DNA of 64,000 nucleotides from Streptomyces sp. RerS4. Its GTDB lineage: Bacteria > Actinomycetota > Actinomycetes > Streptomycetales > Streptomycetaceae. The DNA is taken from positions 6,496,501 through 6,560,500 of the forward strand of contig NZ_CP097322.1 in the NCBI RefSeq assembly GCF_023515955.1, in the 5' to 3' direction. Both the position numbers and the translations under genes were made by a program. This document shows, one piece after another, positions 9,808 to 18,287 of this stretch (within the stretch, counting starts at the first letter, position 1; each line of letters opens with the position of its first letter). The notes beneath the pieces are model-generated. The model did no database searches, was not told where the DNA came from, and saw only the letters and a list, made by a program, of their open reading frames with translations.

Positions 9808-10185
9808 TCAGACCACGGAGAGCAGGTCCACCACGAAGACGAGCGTGGAACCCGCCGGGATCAACGGCGAGGGGGACTGGTTGCCGTAGCCGAGGCGCGG
9901 GGGAACGATGATCTCGCGCCGACCGCCGACCTTCATCCCCCTGATTCCCCGATCCCAGCCCTTGATGACCCTGCCGCCCCCGACGGCGAACTTGAACGGC
10001 TCGCCCCGGTCCCAGGAGGCGTCGAACTCCATCCCGGACTCGAAGGTGACCCCGATGTAGTGAACCCGGACGACCCTGCCCGGCTTCGCCTCAGGACCGT
10101 CCCCGACGACGAGGTCCCGGATGGTCAGCTCCTGGGGAGCATCACCCGGCAGAAGTTCGATCTCGGGTTTGGTCGGTTCACTCAT
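9808..10185 (-). CDS. FKBP-type peptidyl-prolyl isomerase
   Basis: 125 residues. It carries the FKBP core: VVRVHYIGVTFESGMEFDAS, then GGGRVIKGWDRGIRGMKVGGRR and REIIVPPRLGYGNQ, ending PAGSTLVFVVDLLSVV. The aromatic pocket positions Y, F, D and W are present, so isomerase activity is expected. ATG 10185 is preceded by GAGG; the longer frame to 10242 is unlikely. No signal peptide, hence cytosolic. In Streptomyces, similar small FKBPs are housekeeping folding helpers. Confidence 0.9.
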   Translation of the reverse strand: MSEPTKPEIELLPGDAPQELTIRDLVVGDGPEAKPGRVVRVHYIGVTFESGMEFDASWDRGEPFKFAVGGGRVIKGWDRGIRGMKVGGRREIIVPPRLGYGNQSPSPLIPAGSTLVFVVDLLSVV

Positions 10186-11136
10186 CGCAGCCTCATGTCT
10201 CTGCCGGAATCCCTCGCGCAGACCAGCCGGGCGCATGGTCACCGCGTCTAGAAGATGATCACGCTACCGAGAACGCTGATCGACTGGAGTACATCAAACC
10301 CCACGGAGCCCGCTGCGGCGTGACTGGGCTCGCTCGGACAAGCCGAGATTCTACGGCGAGTGGCTGACCAGGAGGTTCTTGGCGCATGGTGGTGTAGGAG
10401 TTGCACCTACGTTGACCTGTCCGCCCTCGAACGCGAACGGCGTCCCACCGGCCGGGTATGACGACGCGCGGAGCCGCCGATCCCGCCGACCGTGGGACCG
10501 ATCGCGCTCGACATCACGACCGCCGGGAGCCTGACCTCGCTGATGCAGCGGCTCCGCGGCCAGGGACCACCGACTTCGTCCCGCGCTCCTTGCCGGGTGG
10601 CGGCTTGCAGGTGCGCCGCAGCCCCCGCCAGAGCCGGGTGCCCGGCAGCCGCAGGGCAGTGGTGGAGCAGGAACGGGCAGACGCCGAAACCTGCTCGGCG
10701 CCGTCGAGCGGAGAATCGGTATCACGGCCTCGGAGGGCAACCCGGTTGGGCGAGCACCTCGCCACCAGCTCGAGGTCGACCCTGGACTCGGCTTCGCCAA
10801 GGAAGCGAGACACGACCTCGCGCCGGTGGCGGGGGCCGGCCGACCTGCGCGCCCTGGGCCGTCCGCGCCCACGACGTACGGGCAACCGCCGACGCGGTCA
10901 GGGTCGCCCGCGCACCGGCACCGCCGCGTTGTCCACCGCGCCCACACCGGCTGATCACCCGGTCGGCTGAAACCGGAGCAGGCCGCTCGCTCCCGGCGCC
11001 CGGCCGCGACGGGCAGCCCCCGCTGTGAGGTGGCACGGGGCGTCCGGCGGTCCGGTGAACGGGGCCTGGCGGCTCCGTGGCGCTGCGTACGATGCCACGG
11101 AGACCACCGAGCCCATCACGACCGAAGGACACATCC
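10186..11136. other. Long gap with no supported gene
   Basis: About 950 bases. Open frames occur on both strands (for example 10492-11028 plus and 10514-10885 minus), but they translate to Arg/Pro/Gly-rich sequence typical of shadow frames. Several short patches look protein-like in changing frames, which would fit a badly decayed gene, but I recognise no family. Confidence 0.5.
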
Positions 11137-11784
11137 ATGGCAGAGCGCTACGACTGCTCAGAGCCATCCGAGCGGGCCGCCGGGCTGCGCGAGGCGGCGT
11201 CGGTCGTACGAGGCGGCCGACTCGTGGTGCTGCCCACCGACACCGTCTACGGCATCGGCGCGGACGCCTTCGACAAGCGGGCGGTGGCCGCCCTGCTCGC
11301 GGCCAAGGGACGGGGCCGGCACATGCCCTCACCGGTCCTCGTCGGCTCCCCGGAAGCCCTGGACGACCTCGTCACCGACTTCCCCGACACGGCGTGGAAG
11401 CTCGTAGAGGCCTTCTGGCCCGGCGCACTCACCCTCGTCGCCCGACACCAGCCGACACTGAAATGGGATCTCGGAGACACCAACGGGACGGTCGCCGTCC
11501 GCATGCCGCACCACCCCCTCACCCTCGAACTCCTGGGCGACACCGGTCCGATGGCCGTCTCCAGCGCCAACCTCACCGGACATCCCGCCCCGCAGGACTG
11601 CGATGCCGCCCAGGGCATGCTCGGCGACAGCGTCGCCGTCTACCTCGACGGCGGCCCGACCCCCGCCTCCGTACCCTCGTCGATCGTCGACGTGACCGGC
11701 CCCGTGCCCTCCCTCGTCAGGGCCGGCGCCCTCACCGCCGAAGAACTCCGCACGATCATCCCGGACTTGCGCGCAACCGGCTGA
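11137..11784 (+). CDS. L-threonylcarbamoyladenylate synthase (Sua5/YrdC/TsaC family)
   Basis: 215 residues. The enzyme makes threonylcarbamoyl-AMP from Thr, bicarbonate and ATP for the universal t6A37 modification of ANN-decoding tRNAs. Hallmarks are GGRLVVLPTDTVYGIGADAF, then AAKGRGRHMPSPVLVGS, FWPGALTLVARH, VAVRMPHHPLT and SSANLTGHPAP. There is no C-terminal Sua5 domain, so it is the short TsaC form. ATG 11137 follows GAAGGA at good spacing. Streptomyces usually keep a copy near the atp operon, so this isolated gene may be a second paralogue; that cannot be tested here. Confidence 0.9.
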   Translation: MAERYDCSEPSERAAGLREAASVVRGGRLVVLPTDTVYGIGADAFDKRAVAALLAAKGRGRHMPSPVLVGSPEALDDLVTDFPDTAWKLVEAFWPGALTLVARHQPTLKWDLGDTNGTVAVRMPHHPLTLELLGDTGPMAVSSANLTGHPAPQDCDAAQGMLGDSVAVYLDGGPTPASVPSSIVDVTGPVPSLVRAGALTAEELRTIIPDLRATG

Positions 11785-11794
11785 GCCCGCCCGC

Positions 11795-12685
11795 TCAGTA
11801 CCCGATGCGTTCGGCCGCTGTCGTCTCCGCGGCGCTGAAGGCGCCCTGCACGCCGCTCGTCCAGTCCAGGATCCGGACCGCCGCGCCGGCGGCCTCCGTA
11901 CCCCGGCAGTGCGCGTGGTGCCTGCGCGCGATGCCGTCCAGGTCGAGGCGGGAGGCGAAGGCCGGATGTGCCGCCAGCCGCCGGGCGTACGACCACACGT
12001 GCGGGTGGTCGGTGATGCGGTACACCGCCGCGGCGTCCAGGTGCCGGCGGTGCACCGTGTCCAGCTGCACCAGCGTCACCCACACCCGCACGTCGGCGGC
12101 CGTGAGCTCCTCGCCGAGCACGTGCCGCGTGGCGGCGAACTGCCGCTCTAGTACGCCGAGTCCGCGCAGCAGGGTGGCCAGCGCGGTGTGGCGCTCCGCC
12201 GCGTCGGTACCGGACCGGCCCGCGCGCTGCGCCGCCGCGCTGATGTCCTGCTCGCAGAGCCGGCCGATGGCCTCGATCCGCTCGTCGGCGCCGTCCGGGT
12301 ACAGGCACGGGCCGTGGGAGCCGAACCGCCGGCCCAGGTCCTGGAGGATGTCGGGGGAGTGCGTGCTGACGATCCGTCCGGTCCAGCCGTCGCTGAGCAC
12401 CGGAGCCGCCGCCGGTCCGGGATGCTGGTGCGCACTGGCCTCGTACAGCGGGCGCAGCGCCAGGTGCCCGCCGTCGGCAGCGTCGGGCACGGCGGACAGC
12501 AGCGTCACCGGGAGGACGTCCTCCAGGCCGAGCAGGCTGTGCGTGATGGCGATCCGCAGACAGCTCGGACACGACAACGCGAGATGGAGCCGGTAGCGGT
12601 GCGGCACGGCGGGATAGCCGCTGCGCGCGTCGCGGCCGACCCTGCCGCGGAAGGAGGGCACGGCAAGCGGGGAAGTGGCGGACAT
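11795..12685 (-). CDS. Glutathione S-transferase-like (Xi/omega class) protein
   Basis: 296 residues of the ECM4/glutathionyl-hydroquinone reductase type. The thioredoxin-like half has a CPSC motif (Cys39, Cys42) where the family usually has CPWA. The middle contains SPDILQDLGRRF and the helical half has LCEQDISAAAQRAG, EELTAADVRVWVTLVQLD and HPHVWSYARRLAAHP. Actinomycetes lack glutathione, so a mycothiol- or cysteine-linked reduction is more likely; the second Cys suggests disulfide chemistry. ATG 12685 follows GGGAGA. The gene sits behind a sulfur-type leader peptide, which suggests induction by cysteine or sulfate limitation. Confidence 0.82.
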   Translation of the reverse strand: MSATSPLAVPSFRGRVGRDARSGYPAVPHRYRLHLALSCPSCLRIAITHSLLGLEDVLPVTLLSAVPDAADGGHLALRPLYEASAHQHPGPAAAPVLSDGWTGRIVSTHSPDILQDLGRRFGSHGPCLYPDGADERIEAIGRLCEQDISAAAQRAGRSGTDAAERHTALATLLRGLGVLERQFAATRHVLGEELTAADVRVWVTLVQLDTVHRRHLDAAAVYRITDHPHVWSYARRLAAHPAFASRLDLDGIARRHHAHCRGTEAAGAAVRILDWTSGVQGAFSAAETTAAERIGY

Positions 12686-12778
12686 ACGTCTCCCTGGGAG
12701 TGCTCGGTCACGGGCGTACGGCGACGGCCCGCGACGGCTTCGGCGCGTGCGGGACCTGGCAGCTGGGTGCGCGGAGGG

Positions 12779-12937
12779 TCAGGGGTGGGCGGGCGCGGGG
12801 CCGCCGGGGCGCGGGGGACTCGCCGCACTGCACACGCGCAGGAGGTCGATGTGGCGGCGGGACGTCAGCAGCGGCAACGGCAGGACGACGGCGCTACGGA
12901 CGCCGTCGGTGCCGCGGTCCAGCGCAGAACGACCCAT
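12779..12937 (-). CDS. Sulfur-type leader peptide (TSRRHIDLLRVCSAA)
   Basis: A 52-codon ORF starting at ATG 12937. It contains TSRRHIDLLRVCSAA, which matches the RRHIDL-x-R motif of the small leader peptides found upstream of sulfur-metabolism genes in actinomycetes. The Cys codon after the motif fits a cysteine-sensing attenuation or ribosome-stalling role. The GST-like gene starts 93 bases after its stop, in the same orientation. The N- and C-terminal extensions are not conserved-looking. Confidence 0.75.
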   Translation of the reverse strand: MGRSALDRGTDGVRSAVVLPLPLLTSRRHIDLLRVCSAASPPRPGGPAPAHP

Positions 12938-12942
12938 GATTC

Positions 12943-13002
12943 CCTACCGGTTCACCAGGATTCGCCGTTCTGGAGTCTCGACGCGTGTCCGGGCGCTGTC
13001 AA
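12943..13002 (-). promoter_or_regulatory. Promoter and operator-like site of the GST-like leader unit
   Basis: On the minus strand there is TTGACA (12997-13002), a 17-base spacer, GAGACT (12974-12979), then the half-matched repeat CCTGGT-N5-GGTAGG (12943-12959) just before the leader ATG. The GGTAGG half also serves as a ribosome-site-like sequence. The layout resembles the two sites at 17566-17612 and 19692-19740, although the left arm is degenerate here. Confidence 0.5.
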
Positions 13003-13012
13003 GACGGCCGTG

Positions 13013-13922
13013 TCAATGCGGTGGCCGCGCGCTGTCGGCGGCCACGCGGAAGCCGATGTTGCCGGTCGAGCTGTCGGGCGTGTTGGAACTGCGTGCGGCG
13101 ACGCGGTAGCGGTTGCGGTACGAGTCGTGGCAGGGGTACGAGCCGCCGCGCATCACACGGCTGGTTCCGGGGGCGAACCAGTCGGCGCACCACTCCCACA
13201 CGTTGCCCACCACGTTGTGGAGGTCGAAGCCGTTGGGACGGAAGGAGTTCGCCGGCGCCGTCCCCTCGTAGCCGTCCTCCGCGGTGTTGAGGGTGGGGAA
13301 CTCGCCCCGCCAGATGTCGCACATGTGCCTCCCGCCGGGCGAGAGTTCGTCGCCCCAGGGGTAGCGCCGCTGCTCGAGGCCGCCCCGGGCCGCGTACTCC
13401 CATTCGGTCTCGGTGGGCAGCCGGGTCCCGGACCAGGCGCAGTACGCCTGCGCGTCGTTCCACGAGACGTGGACGACGGGGTGGTTCTGGCGCGCGGTGA
13501 CGGACGAGCCGGCGCCCTCGGGGTGGCGCCGGCTCGCGCCGGAGACCGCCCGCCACCAGGGAACGGCCGCCACGGGCGGGGACACGGCCGCGACCTCGTC
13601 GGGCAGGAACCCGCCGAAGACGAAGGAGAAACCGAAGTGTCCGGCTTCGGTGACGCGGCCGGTGGCCTTGACGAAGGTGGCGAACTGGGCGTTGGTCACC
13701 GCCGTGGGGCGATGCGGAACGGGTCGACGGCGGCCTCGCGTACGGGTCCTTCGCCGTCGGCGGGGAAGCCGTCCGGGTCGTCGGTGCCCATGAGGAAGCT
13801 CCCGCCCGGCAGCTCGATCAGCCGGCGGGCGGCCCGCTGGGCGGCCGTGGCACGTGGCAGTGGTGCCGGGGAGAGCACGAGGTCGTCACGTCACCGTGTC
13901 CCGGGGTGCAGCAGGAACGCAT
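13013..13922 (-). pseudogene. Formylglycine-generating enzyme (SUMF1-type), frameshifted and missing a catalytic Cys
   Basis: FGE converts a cysteine in sulfatases to formylglycine. The remains are near full length: MRSCCTPGHGD at the start, LIELPGGSFLMGTDDPDGFP, then TNAQFATFVKATGRVTEAGH, HPVVHVSWNDAQAYCAWSG, RLPTETEWEYAARGG, GNVWEWCADWF and NTPDSSTGNIGFR. The reading frame breaks twice: near 13885-13895, and near 13700, where one C is missing in a C run. The active-site block reads RGGSYPCHDSYRNRYRV, while intact FGEs have a second Cys where Arg stands here (TGC to CGC). Leucine to proline also occurs next to the first Cys. No sulfatase gene lies nearby. Even with repaired frames it should be inactive as a cysteine oxidase. 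Confidence 0.85.
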
Positions 13923-14367
13923 GGCGGCTCCGTCGGTGTGGGTCGACGGGTGGGGGCGTGGGCCGGGACCCCGCGGGCGACGCCGCGGGGACGCCGTGGT
14001 CATGGGCGTAGCGGCCGGTGAGCACCGACGACCGGGATCGGCGAGCAGATCACGGGATGTCTTCTCCGGGTTCCGCAGCGCGTACGGGCACGGCAGGGCG
14101 ACCGCCGTGGAGGGATGGAAGAGAGACGGGAGGGGGCATCGGCCGGCGGGGCCCTTGGGAGGGCGGGCCGATGTTCGCGATGTCGTACGGGGACCCCGTG
14201 CGCAGGGGCGTGCTTACCGCTGCGCCGGGGGGACCGGACGCGGAGCGCTCGCCAGGCCTGCCCGGATCGAGGTGGCGGCGCGCGGTGAGAAGGCTTCCTG
14301 CTGCCATGCCGACGAGGTTGGGGGCGGGGGTCGGGCCGGTCCGTGTACGGCACGTGAAACCGTTGGT
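13923..14367. other. No recognisable gene
   Basis: About 445 bases between the FGE remnant and the sulfonate permease. Frames on both strands are Arg/Gly/Pro-rich shadows. I see no promoter or hairpin I would defend. Confidence 0.5.
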
Positions 14368-15252
14368 TCAGCTCTTGACCAGCAGGCCGCGGCTGCGCAG
14401 TACCCATCGTTCGACCGGGCTGAAGATCAGCAGGTCGATGGCGATGCCGACGACGAGGATCAGGAGGATCGCGAGGAAGACGCCGGGCAGGTCGATGTTG
14501 TTGCGGCCGTTTTCCAGTAGCTGGCCGAGGCCGAGGCCGAGGTCGGGGGAGCTGGCGATGATCTCGGCGGCCATCAGGGAGCGCCAGGAGAAGGCCCAGC
14601 CCTGCTTGAGGCCGGCGAGGTAGCCGGGCAGTGCGGCCGGCATGACGACGTGTCGGGCGCCGCGCAGGCCGGTGGCGCCCAGGGTGCGGCCGGCCCGCAG
14701 GAACAGCGGGGGGATCTGGTCGATGCCGGAGACGAGGCCGTTGGCGATGGAGGGGACGGCGCCGAGCAGGATCACCGTGTACATCATGGCGTCGTTGAGG
14801 CCGAACCAGAGGACGGCCGGGGGTACCCAGGCGACCGAGGGCAGGGACTGCAGGCCCTGGAGGATCGGGCCGATGGCGGCGCGGACGAACTTCACCCGGG
14901 CGACGAGCAGGCCGAGCGGGGTGCCGATGGCCAGGGCCAGCAGGAAGCCGAGCAGGCCGCGCGAGACGCTGGTCCAGATGACCTCGAGCAGTGTGCCCTT
15001 GAGCCACATGTCGGACAGGCTGTCCCACACGGCGGACGGGGCGGGCAGCTTGGTCTCGTCGGTGACCTTCGCCGTGACGAGGATCTGCCAGACCACCAGG
15101 ACGAGGGCGACGGCCAGCAGCGGCGGGAGGACCTTCTTGGTGAGGACCTCGCGGACGGGGGTGCGGTGGGTCTGGACCGCGTCGAGGGCGTCGAGGCCGG
15201 CCTCGAGGCCGGCGAGGTCGTCCGTCTTCGCCTTCGTGTCAGTGCTGGCCAT
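14368..15252 (-). CDS. Sulfonate/nitrate/taurine-type ABC transporter permease (SsuC-like)
   Basis: 294 residues, with about six membrane segments after a 45-residue polar N-terminus. The BPD_transp_1 EAA-type loop is LRAGRTLGATGLRGARHVVMPAALPGYLAGLKQ, the coupling site for the ATPase. The family imports aliphatic sulfonates, taurine or related anions. The frame is intact. ATG 15252 lies inside the ATPase gene end (14-base overlap), so it depends on that upstream cistron for translation. The two upstream genes of this operon are frameshifted, so this permease may be stranded. Confidence 0.88.
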   Translation of the reverse strand: MASTDTKAKTDDLAGLEAGLDALDAVQTHRTPVREVLTKKVLPPLLAVALVLVVWQILVTAKVTDETKLPAPSAVWDSLSDMWLKGTLLEVIWTSVSRGLLGFLLALAIGTPLGLLVARVKFVRAAIGPILQGLQSLPSVAWVPPAVLWFGLNDAMMYTVILLGAVPSIANGLVSGIDQIPPLFLRAGRTLGATGLRGARHVVMPAALPGYLAGLKQGWAFSWRSLMAAEIIASSPDLGLGLGQLLENGRNNIDLPGVFLAILLILVVGIAIDLLIFSPVERWVLRSRGLLVKS

Positions 15253-16038
15253 GGCGGCGGATCTCCCCACGCAGGTGTTCAGTGATCTCAAGGGACAGCT
15301 CGGCGACGTCCGCGTCTTCGATGCGGCGCGGCTGGGCGATGTCCACGGTCCATTCCTTGGCGACCCGGCCGGGACGGGAGGAGAGCAGGACGACGCGCTG
15401 GGCGAGGCGCACGGCCTCGCGGACGTTGTGCGTGACGAAGAGGACCGACAGTCCCGTCTCCGTCCAGATGCGGGTGAGTTCGCCGTGCAGCACGTCGCGG
15501 GTGATGGCGTCGAGGGCCGCGAAGGGTTCGTCCATCAGCAGCAGCCGGCTGTCCTGGGCGAGCGACCGCGCCAGGGCCACGCGCTGGCGCATGCCGCCGG
15601 ACAGTTCGTGGACGCGCTTGCCGTGGGCGCCGCCGAGGCGGACCAGCTCCAGCAGGCGTTCGGCCTCCGGCTTGCGGTCGGCCTTGGGAACCCCGCGCAG
15701 GCGCAGGGCGAGTTCGATGTTCTTGCCCGCGGTCAGCCACGGGAAGAGGGCGTGTTCCTGGAACATGAGCGCGGGCCGGCCGCCGGGGGTCTCGATCGTT
15801 CCGACGGACGGCTTGTCGAGTCCCGCGACCAGGTTGAGCAGGGTGGACTTGCCGCACCCGGAGGCCCCAGGAGGGTGACGAACTCGCCGGGAGCGACATC
15901 GAGGCTGATGTCGTCGAGGACGAGCTGCGTTCCGGCCGGGCCGGAGAAGGACTTCGAGACGTGCTCGATGCGGGCGGCGGCGGCGTGCGGGTGCTCCGCT
16001 ACGGTGCCCTCGGCAGCCTTGGCAAGCGTGGTGGCCAT
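15239..16038 (-). pseudogene. Sulfonate-type ABC ATPase (SsuB-like), frameshift in the P-loop
   Basis: The 5' frame starts at ATG 16038 behind AGGAGGTGA and reads ARIEHVSKSFSGPAGTQLVL, then GEFVTLLGP before the frame breaks near 15870. The 3' frame continues LMFQEHALFPWLTAGKNIEL, then LSGGMRQRVALARSLAQDSR, LLLMDEPFAALDA and a switch His in LFVTHNVREAVRLA. Restoring one base after CTGGGGCC recreates SGCGKST, the Walker A motif. So the break is a single missing base exactly in the nucleotide-binding loop, while Walker B, signature and switch remain perfect. It is either a very recent inactivation or a sequence error. Confidence 0.85.
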
Positions 16039-16072
16039 GGTCGTCACCTCCTGGGGTTGCTGGATTGCGGGG

Positions 16073-17186
16073 TTACTTGGCGCCGAGAGCGGCGTCGGTG
16101 ACCTCGGGCTTGCCGGCGGCCTTCAGGACCTTGTTCAGGAGCGTCAGGTCGTAGATGCCGGTCAGGTCGGGCTGCTCGATGAGCCCCGCCTTGACCGCGT
16201 GGTCGGCCTGGGCCTTGAGGGTGGCGGCCAGCGGGTCGTCGGTGACCAGGATGGACTGCCAGGCCGGGTCGATGACCTTGGCGTCCAGGGCTTGCCGCCT
16301 TCGGCGGCGAGTTTGGCGTTCGCGGAGGCCTTGGCCTTGTCGGGGTTGGCGTTGATCCACTCGTTGGTCTTGACCGTGCCCGCGAGGACGGCCTCGACGA
16401 CGTCGGGGTGTTCCTTGAGGAACTTCTGCGACACGATGATGTTCGTGATCACGAACTTCTTGTCGGGCCACAGGGTGGTCTCGTCGAGGAGGACGCTGCC
16501 GCCGTCGGAGACGAGCTTGGAGGCCGTCGGCTCCGGCACCCACGCGCCGTCGATCGAGCCCTGCTTGAAGGCGTCAGGGTGACCTTGTTGTCGGTGCGGA
16601 CGACGGAGACGTCGCCCTTGCCGGATTCGGGGTCGACCTTCCAGCCCTTCTCGGCGATCCAGTTGAGGAACGCGACGTCCTGCGTGTTCCCCTTCTGCGG
16701 GGTGGCGATCTTCTTGCCCTTGACGTCGTCCAGGGTCTTGATCTTCTCCGGGTTCACCACCAGCTTGACGCCGCCCGAGGCGGAGCCGGAGATGATCCGC
16801 AGGTTGGAACCCTTGGACTTCACATAGCCGTTGATCGCCGGCGACGGGCCGATGAAACCGATGTCGAGGGAACCGCCGTTGAGGGCCTCGATCTCGGACG
16901 GGCCGGCGTTGAAGGCCTGCGGCTTGACCTTGGTGGCGCCCAACTCCTTGGCGATCAGGCCCTCCTGGAGGCCGACCAGCGCGGTCGCGTGCGTCAGGTT
17001 CGGGAAGTACCCGATACGAACCTCGGAAGCCGACAGCTTCTTGTCGCCGGCGGCCGGGGCGGCGTTGCCCGCCTTGCCTTCTTCCTTCTTCGCCTCGGAG
17101 CCGTAGCCGCAGGCGGTGAGCAGCAGGGGAAGGGTGGCGGTGACGGCGATGGCGCGCAGAGTGAGGAGCGGTCTGGCGGCAGACAC
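16073..17186 (-). pseudogene. Sulfonate-type substrate-binding lipoprotein (SsuA-like), two frameshifts
   Basis: GTG 17186 follows AAAGGA. The product has a lipoprotein signal peptide with lipobox LLTAC and then a type II periplasmic-binding fold: VRIGYFPNLTHATALVGLQE, GPSEIEALNGGSLDIGFIGP, KTLDDVKGKKIATPQKGNTQ. The frame breaks near 16575 (between NKVTL and DAFKQGSIDGAWVPEP) and again near 16290 (between KLAAEGGK and LDAKVIDPAWQSIL). Each break is repaired by adding one base. All three segments keep normal coding character and the last ends in DAALGAK at 16073. It is the first structural gene of the operon behind the leader peptide. Confidence 0.85.
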
Positions 17187-17440
17187 GGAGTGTCCTTTCA
17201 CGGGATGGGTGCGGGGAGGTACAGAAGTACGGAGGTGGGAAGGCGGAGACGGCGGCCCTGGGCGGCGATCGGCACGCACGTGACCCGTTCCCGGCCGTCG
17301 GCAGGCAAGGGGGTGGGTGCGCGAAACCGCACTCGAAGGCGAGCGGGACGGGTCGGCTGCGGGTTCGTCCGGCCGACGGAGAGCGGGGCGGCACCGCGCT
17401 GGGCGGTGCGCCGCGTGTGGACCGGAGCCGGCCGATCGTG

Positions 17441-17539
17441 TCAGGCGGGCTGACAGATGGCGCTGGACGTACGGACCAGGTCGATGTGCCGGCGGGAGGT
17501 CAGGGCCAGGATCCGGCCGGCGTGATGCAGTGTTCGCAT
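17441..17539 (-). CDS. Sulfur-type leader peptide (SRRHIDLVRTSSAIC)
   Basis: A 32-codon ORF from ATG 17539, containing LTSRRHIDLVRTSSAICQPA. The SRRHIDL-x-R-x-SSAIC block is the hallmark of actinobacterial leader peptides upstream of sulfonate and sulfate transport genes, with a cysteine near the end. It lies 254 bases upstream of the binding-protein gene in the same direction, room enough for an attenuator or a Rho-dependent control region. It is intact, although two structural genes of the operon it precedes are broken. Confidence 0.85.
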   Translation of the reverse strand: MRTLHHAGRILALTSRRHIDLVRTSSAICQPA

Positions 17540-17565
17540 GGCCGCCTCACCTCATCCCTAGTTTT

Positions 17566-17612
17566 CCCACCTGGTTGGTAGGCATCTTGGCAGGGCTCGG
17601 CGCCCACCCCAA
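17566..17612 (-). promoter_or_regulatory. Promoter with overlapping operator for the first sulfonate operon
   Basis: On the minus strand there is TTGGGG (17607-17612), a 17-base spacer and CAAGAT (17584-17589), followed at once by CCTACC-N5-GGTGGG (17566-17582), which would cover the start of transcription. The upstream block CAAGAGTG (17610-17617) and CATGGTGGAC (about 17623-17632) recurs with the same spacing at 19738. A repressor bound here would block initiation; the adjacent Rrf2 protein is the natural candidate. Confidence 0.6.
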
Positions 17613-17684
17613 GAGTGAGACCACATGGTGGACGCGCTGATCTCGCGATTCGAGAAGATGCGGGTGGGGTGGGGGGTCAGCGGG

Positions 17685-18143
17685 TCAGGGGTTGGTCCAG
17701 GCCCCGGGGGTGTGGGCCAGCGCGGCGACGTCGGCGGGCAGGTCGGACGACGCGACGTCCGCGAGCGACACCCCGTCGAGGATCTCGCGTACGTTGGCCC
17801 GCAAGGCGATCCACAGGGGGAGCAGTGACTCGGCGGGGCCGGAATAGGACAGGTCCGGAGGACGGACCCCGCGCACTGAGACGAGTGGTCCGTCCACGAC
17901 GCGGATGACGTCCGCGATGCTGATGGACGGGGCCGGCTTGGCCAGCCGGTAGCCGCCGTTGCCGCCGCGCTGGCTGACCACGAGACCGCCCCGGCGCATG
18001 TCGTTCAGGATGCCCTCGAGGAACTTGTGCGGGATGTCCTGGGCGTCGGCGATGGCTTCGGCCTTCACCGGCCCGTCATCCTGTGACGCGGCAAGCTGCA
18101 GTGCGGCACGTACCGCGTAGTCCGCCCTGGCTGAGATCCGCAT
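17685..18143 (-). CDS. Rrf2-family transcriptional regulator (cysteine-free)
   Basis: 152 residues. The winged helix reads MRISARADYAVRAALQLAAS, then IPHKFLEGILNDMRRGGLVVSQ with QRGGNGGYRLAKP in the wing, all classical Rrf2. There is no cysteine at all, so it cannot carry the Fe-S cluster of IscR or NsrR. That points to the CymR branch, which represses sulfur uptake in response to cysteine supply, consistent with a location between a sulfonate operon and an SfnB-like gene. A second ATG at 18161 is possible. No strong ribosome site is visible at 18143, and a leaderless transcript is conceivable. Confidence 0.85.
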   Translation of the reverse strand: MRISARADYAVRAALQLAASQDDGPVKAEAIADAQDIPHKFLEGILNDMRRGGLVVSQRGGNGGYRLAKPAPSISIADVIRVVDGPLVSVRGVRPPDLSYSGPAESLLPLWIALRANVREILDGVSLADVASSDLPADVAALAHTPGAWTNP

Positions 18144-18287
18144 GGGGACATTATCTTGCATGCCCTCGGTCGGTGTCCGCCGCGGGTGGCAGCCGGCCGC
18201 CGGGGAGGTGTGCGTGCCCGGCGGCCGGGGCCCGGGTTGCGGATCGGGGTCCCGCGTGGTGCCCCCGTCATGGGGGTGTCGGAGGGG

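Noticed and set aside
10458..11028. Possible regulator gene before the Sua5-type gene
   Set aside because: Protein-like patches change frame constantly and none matches a motif I know.
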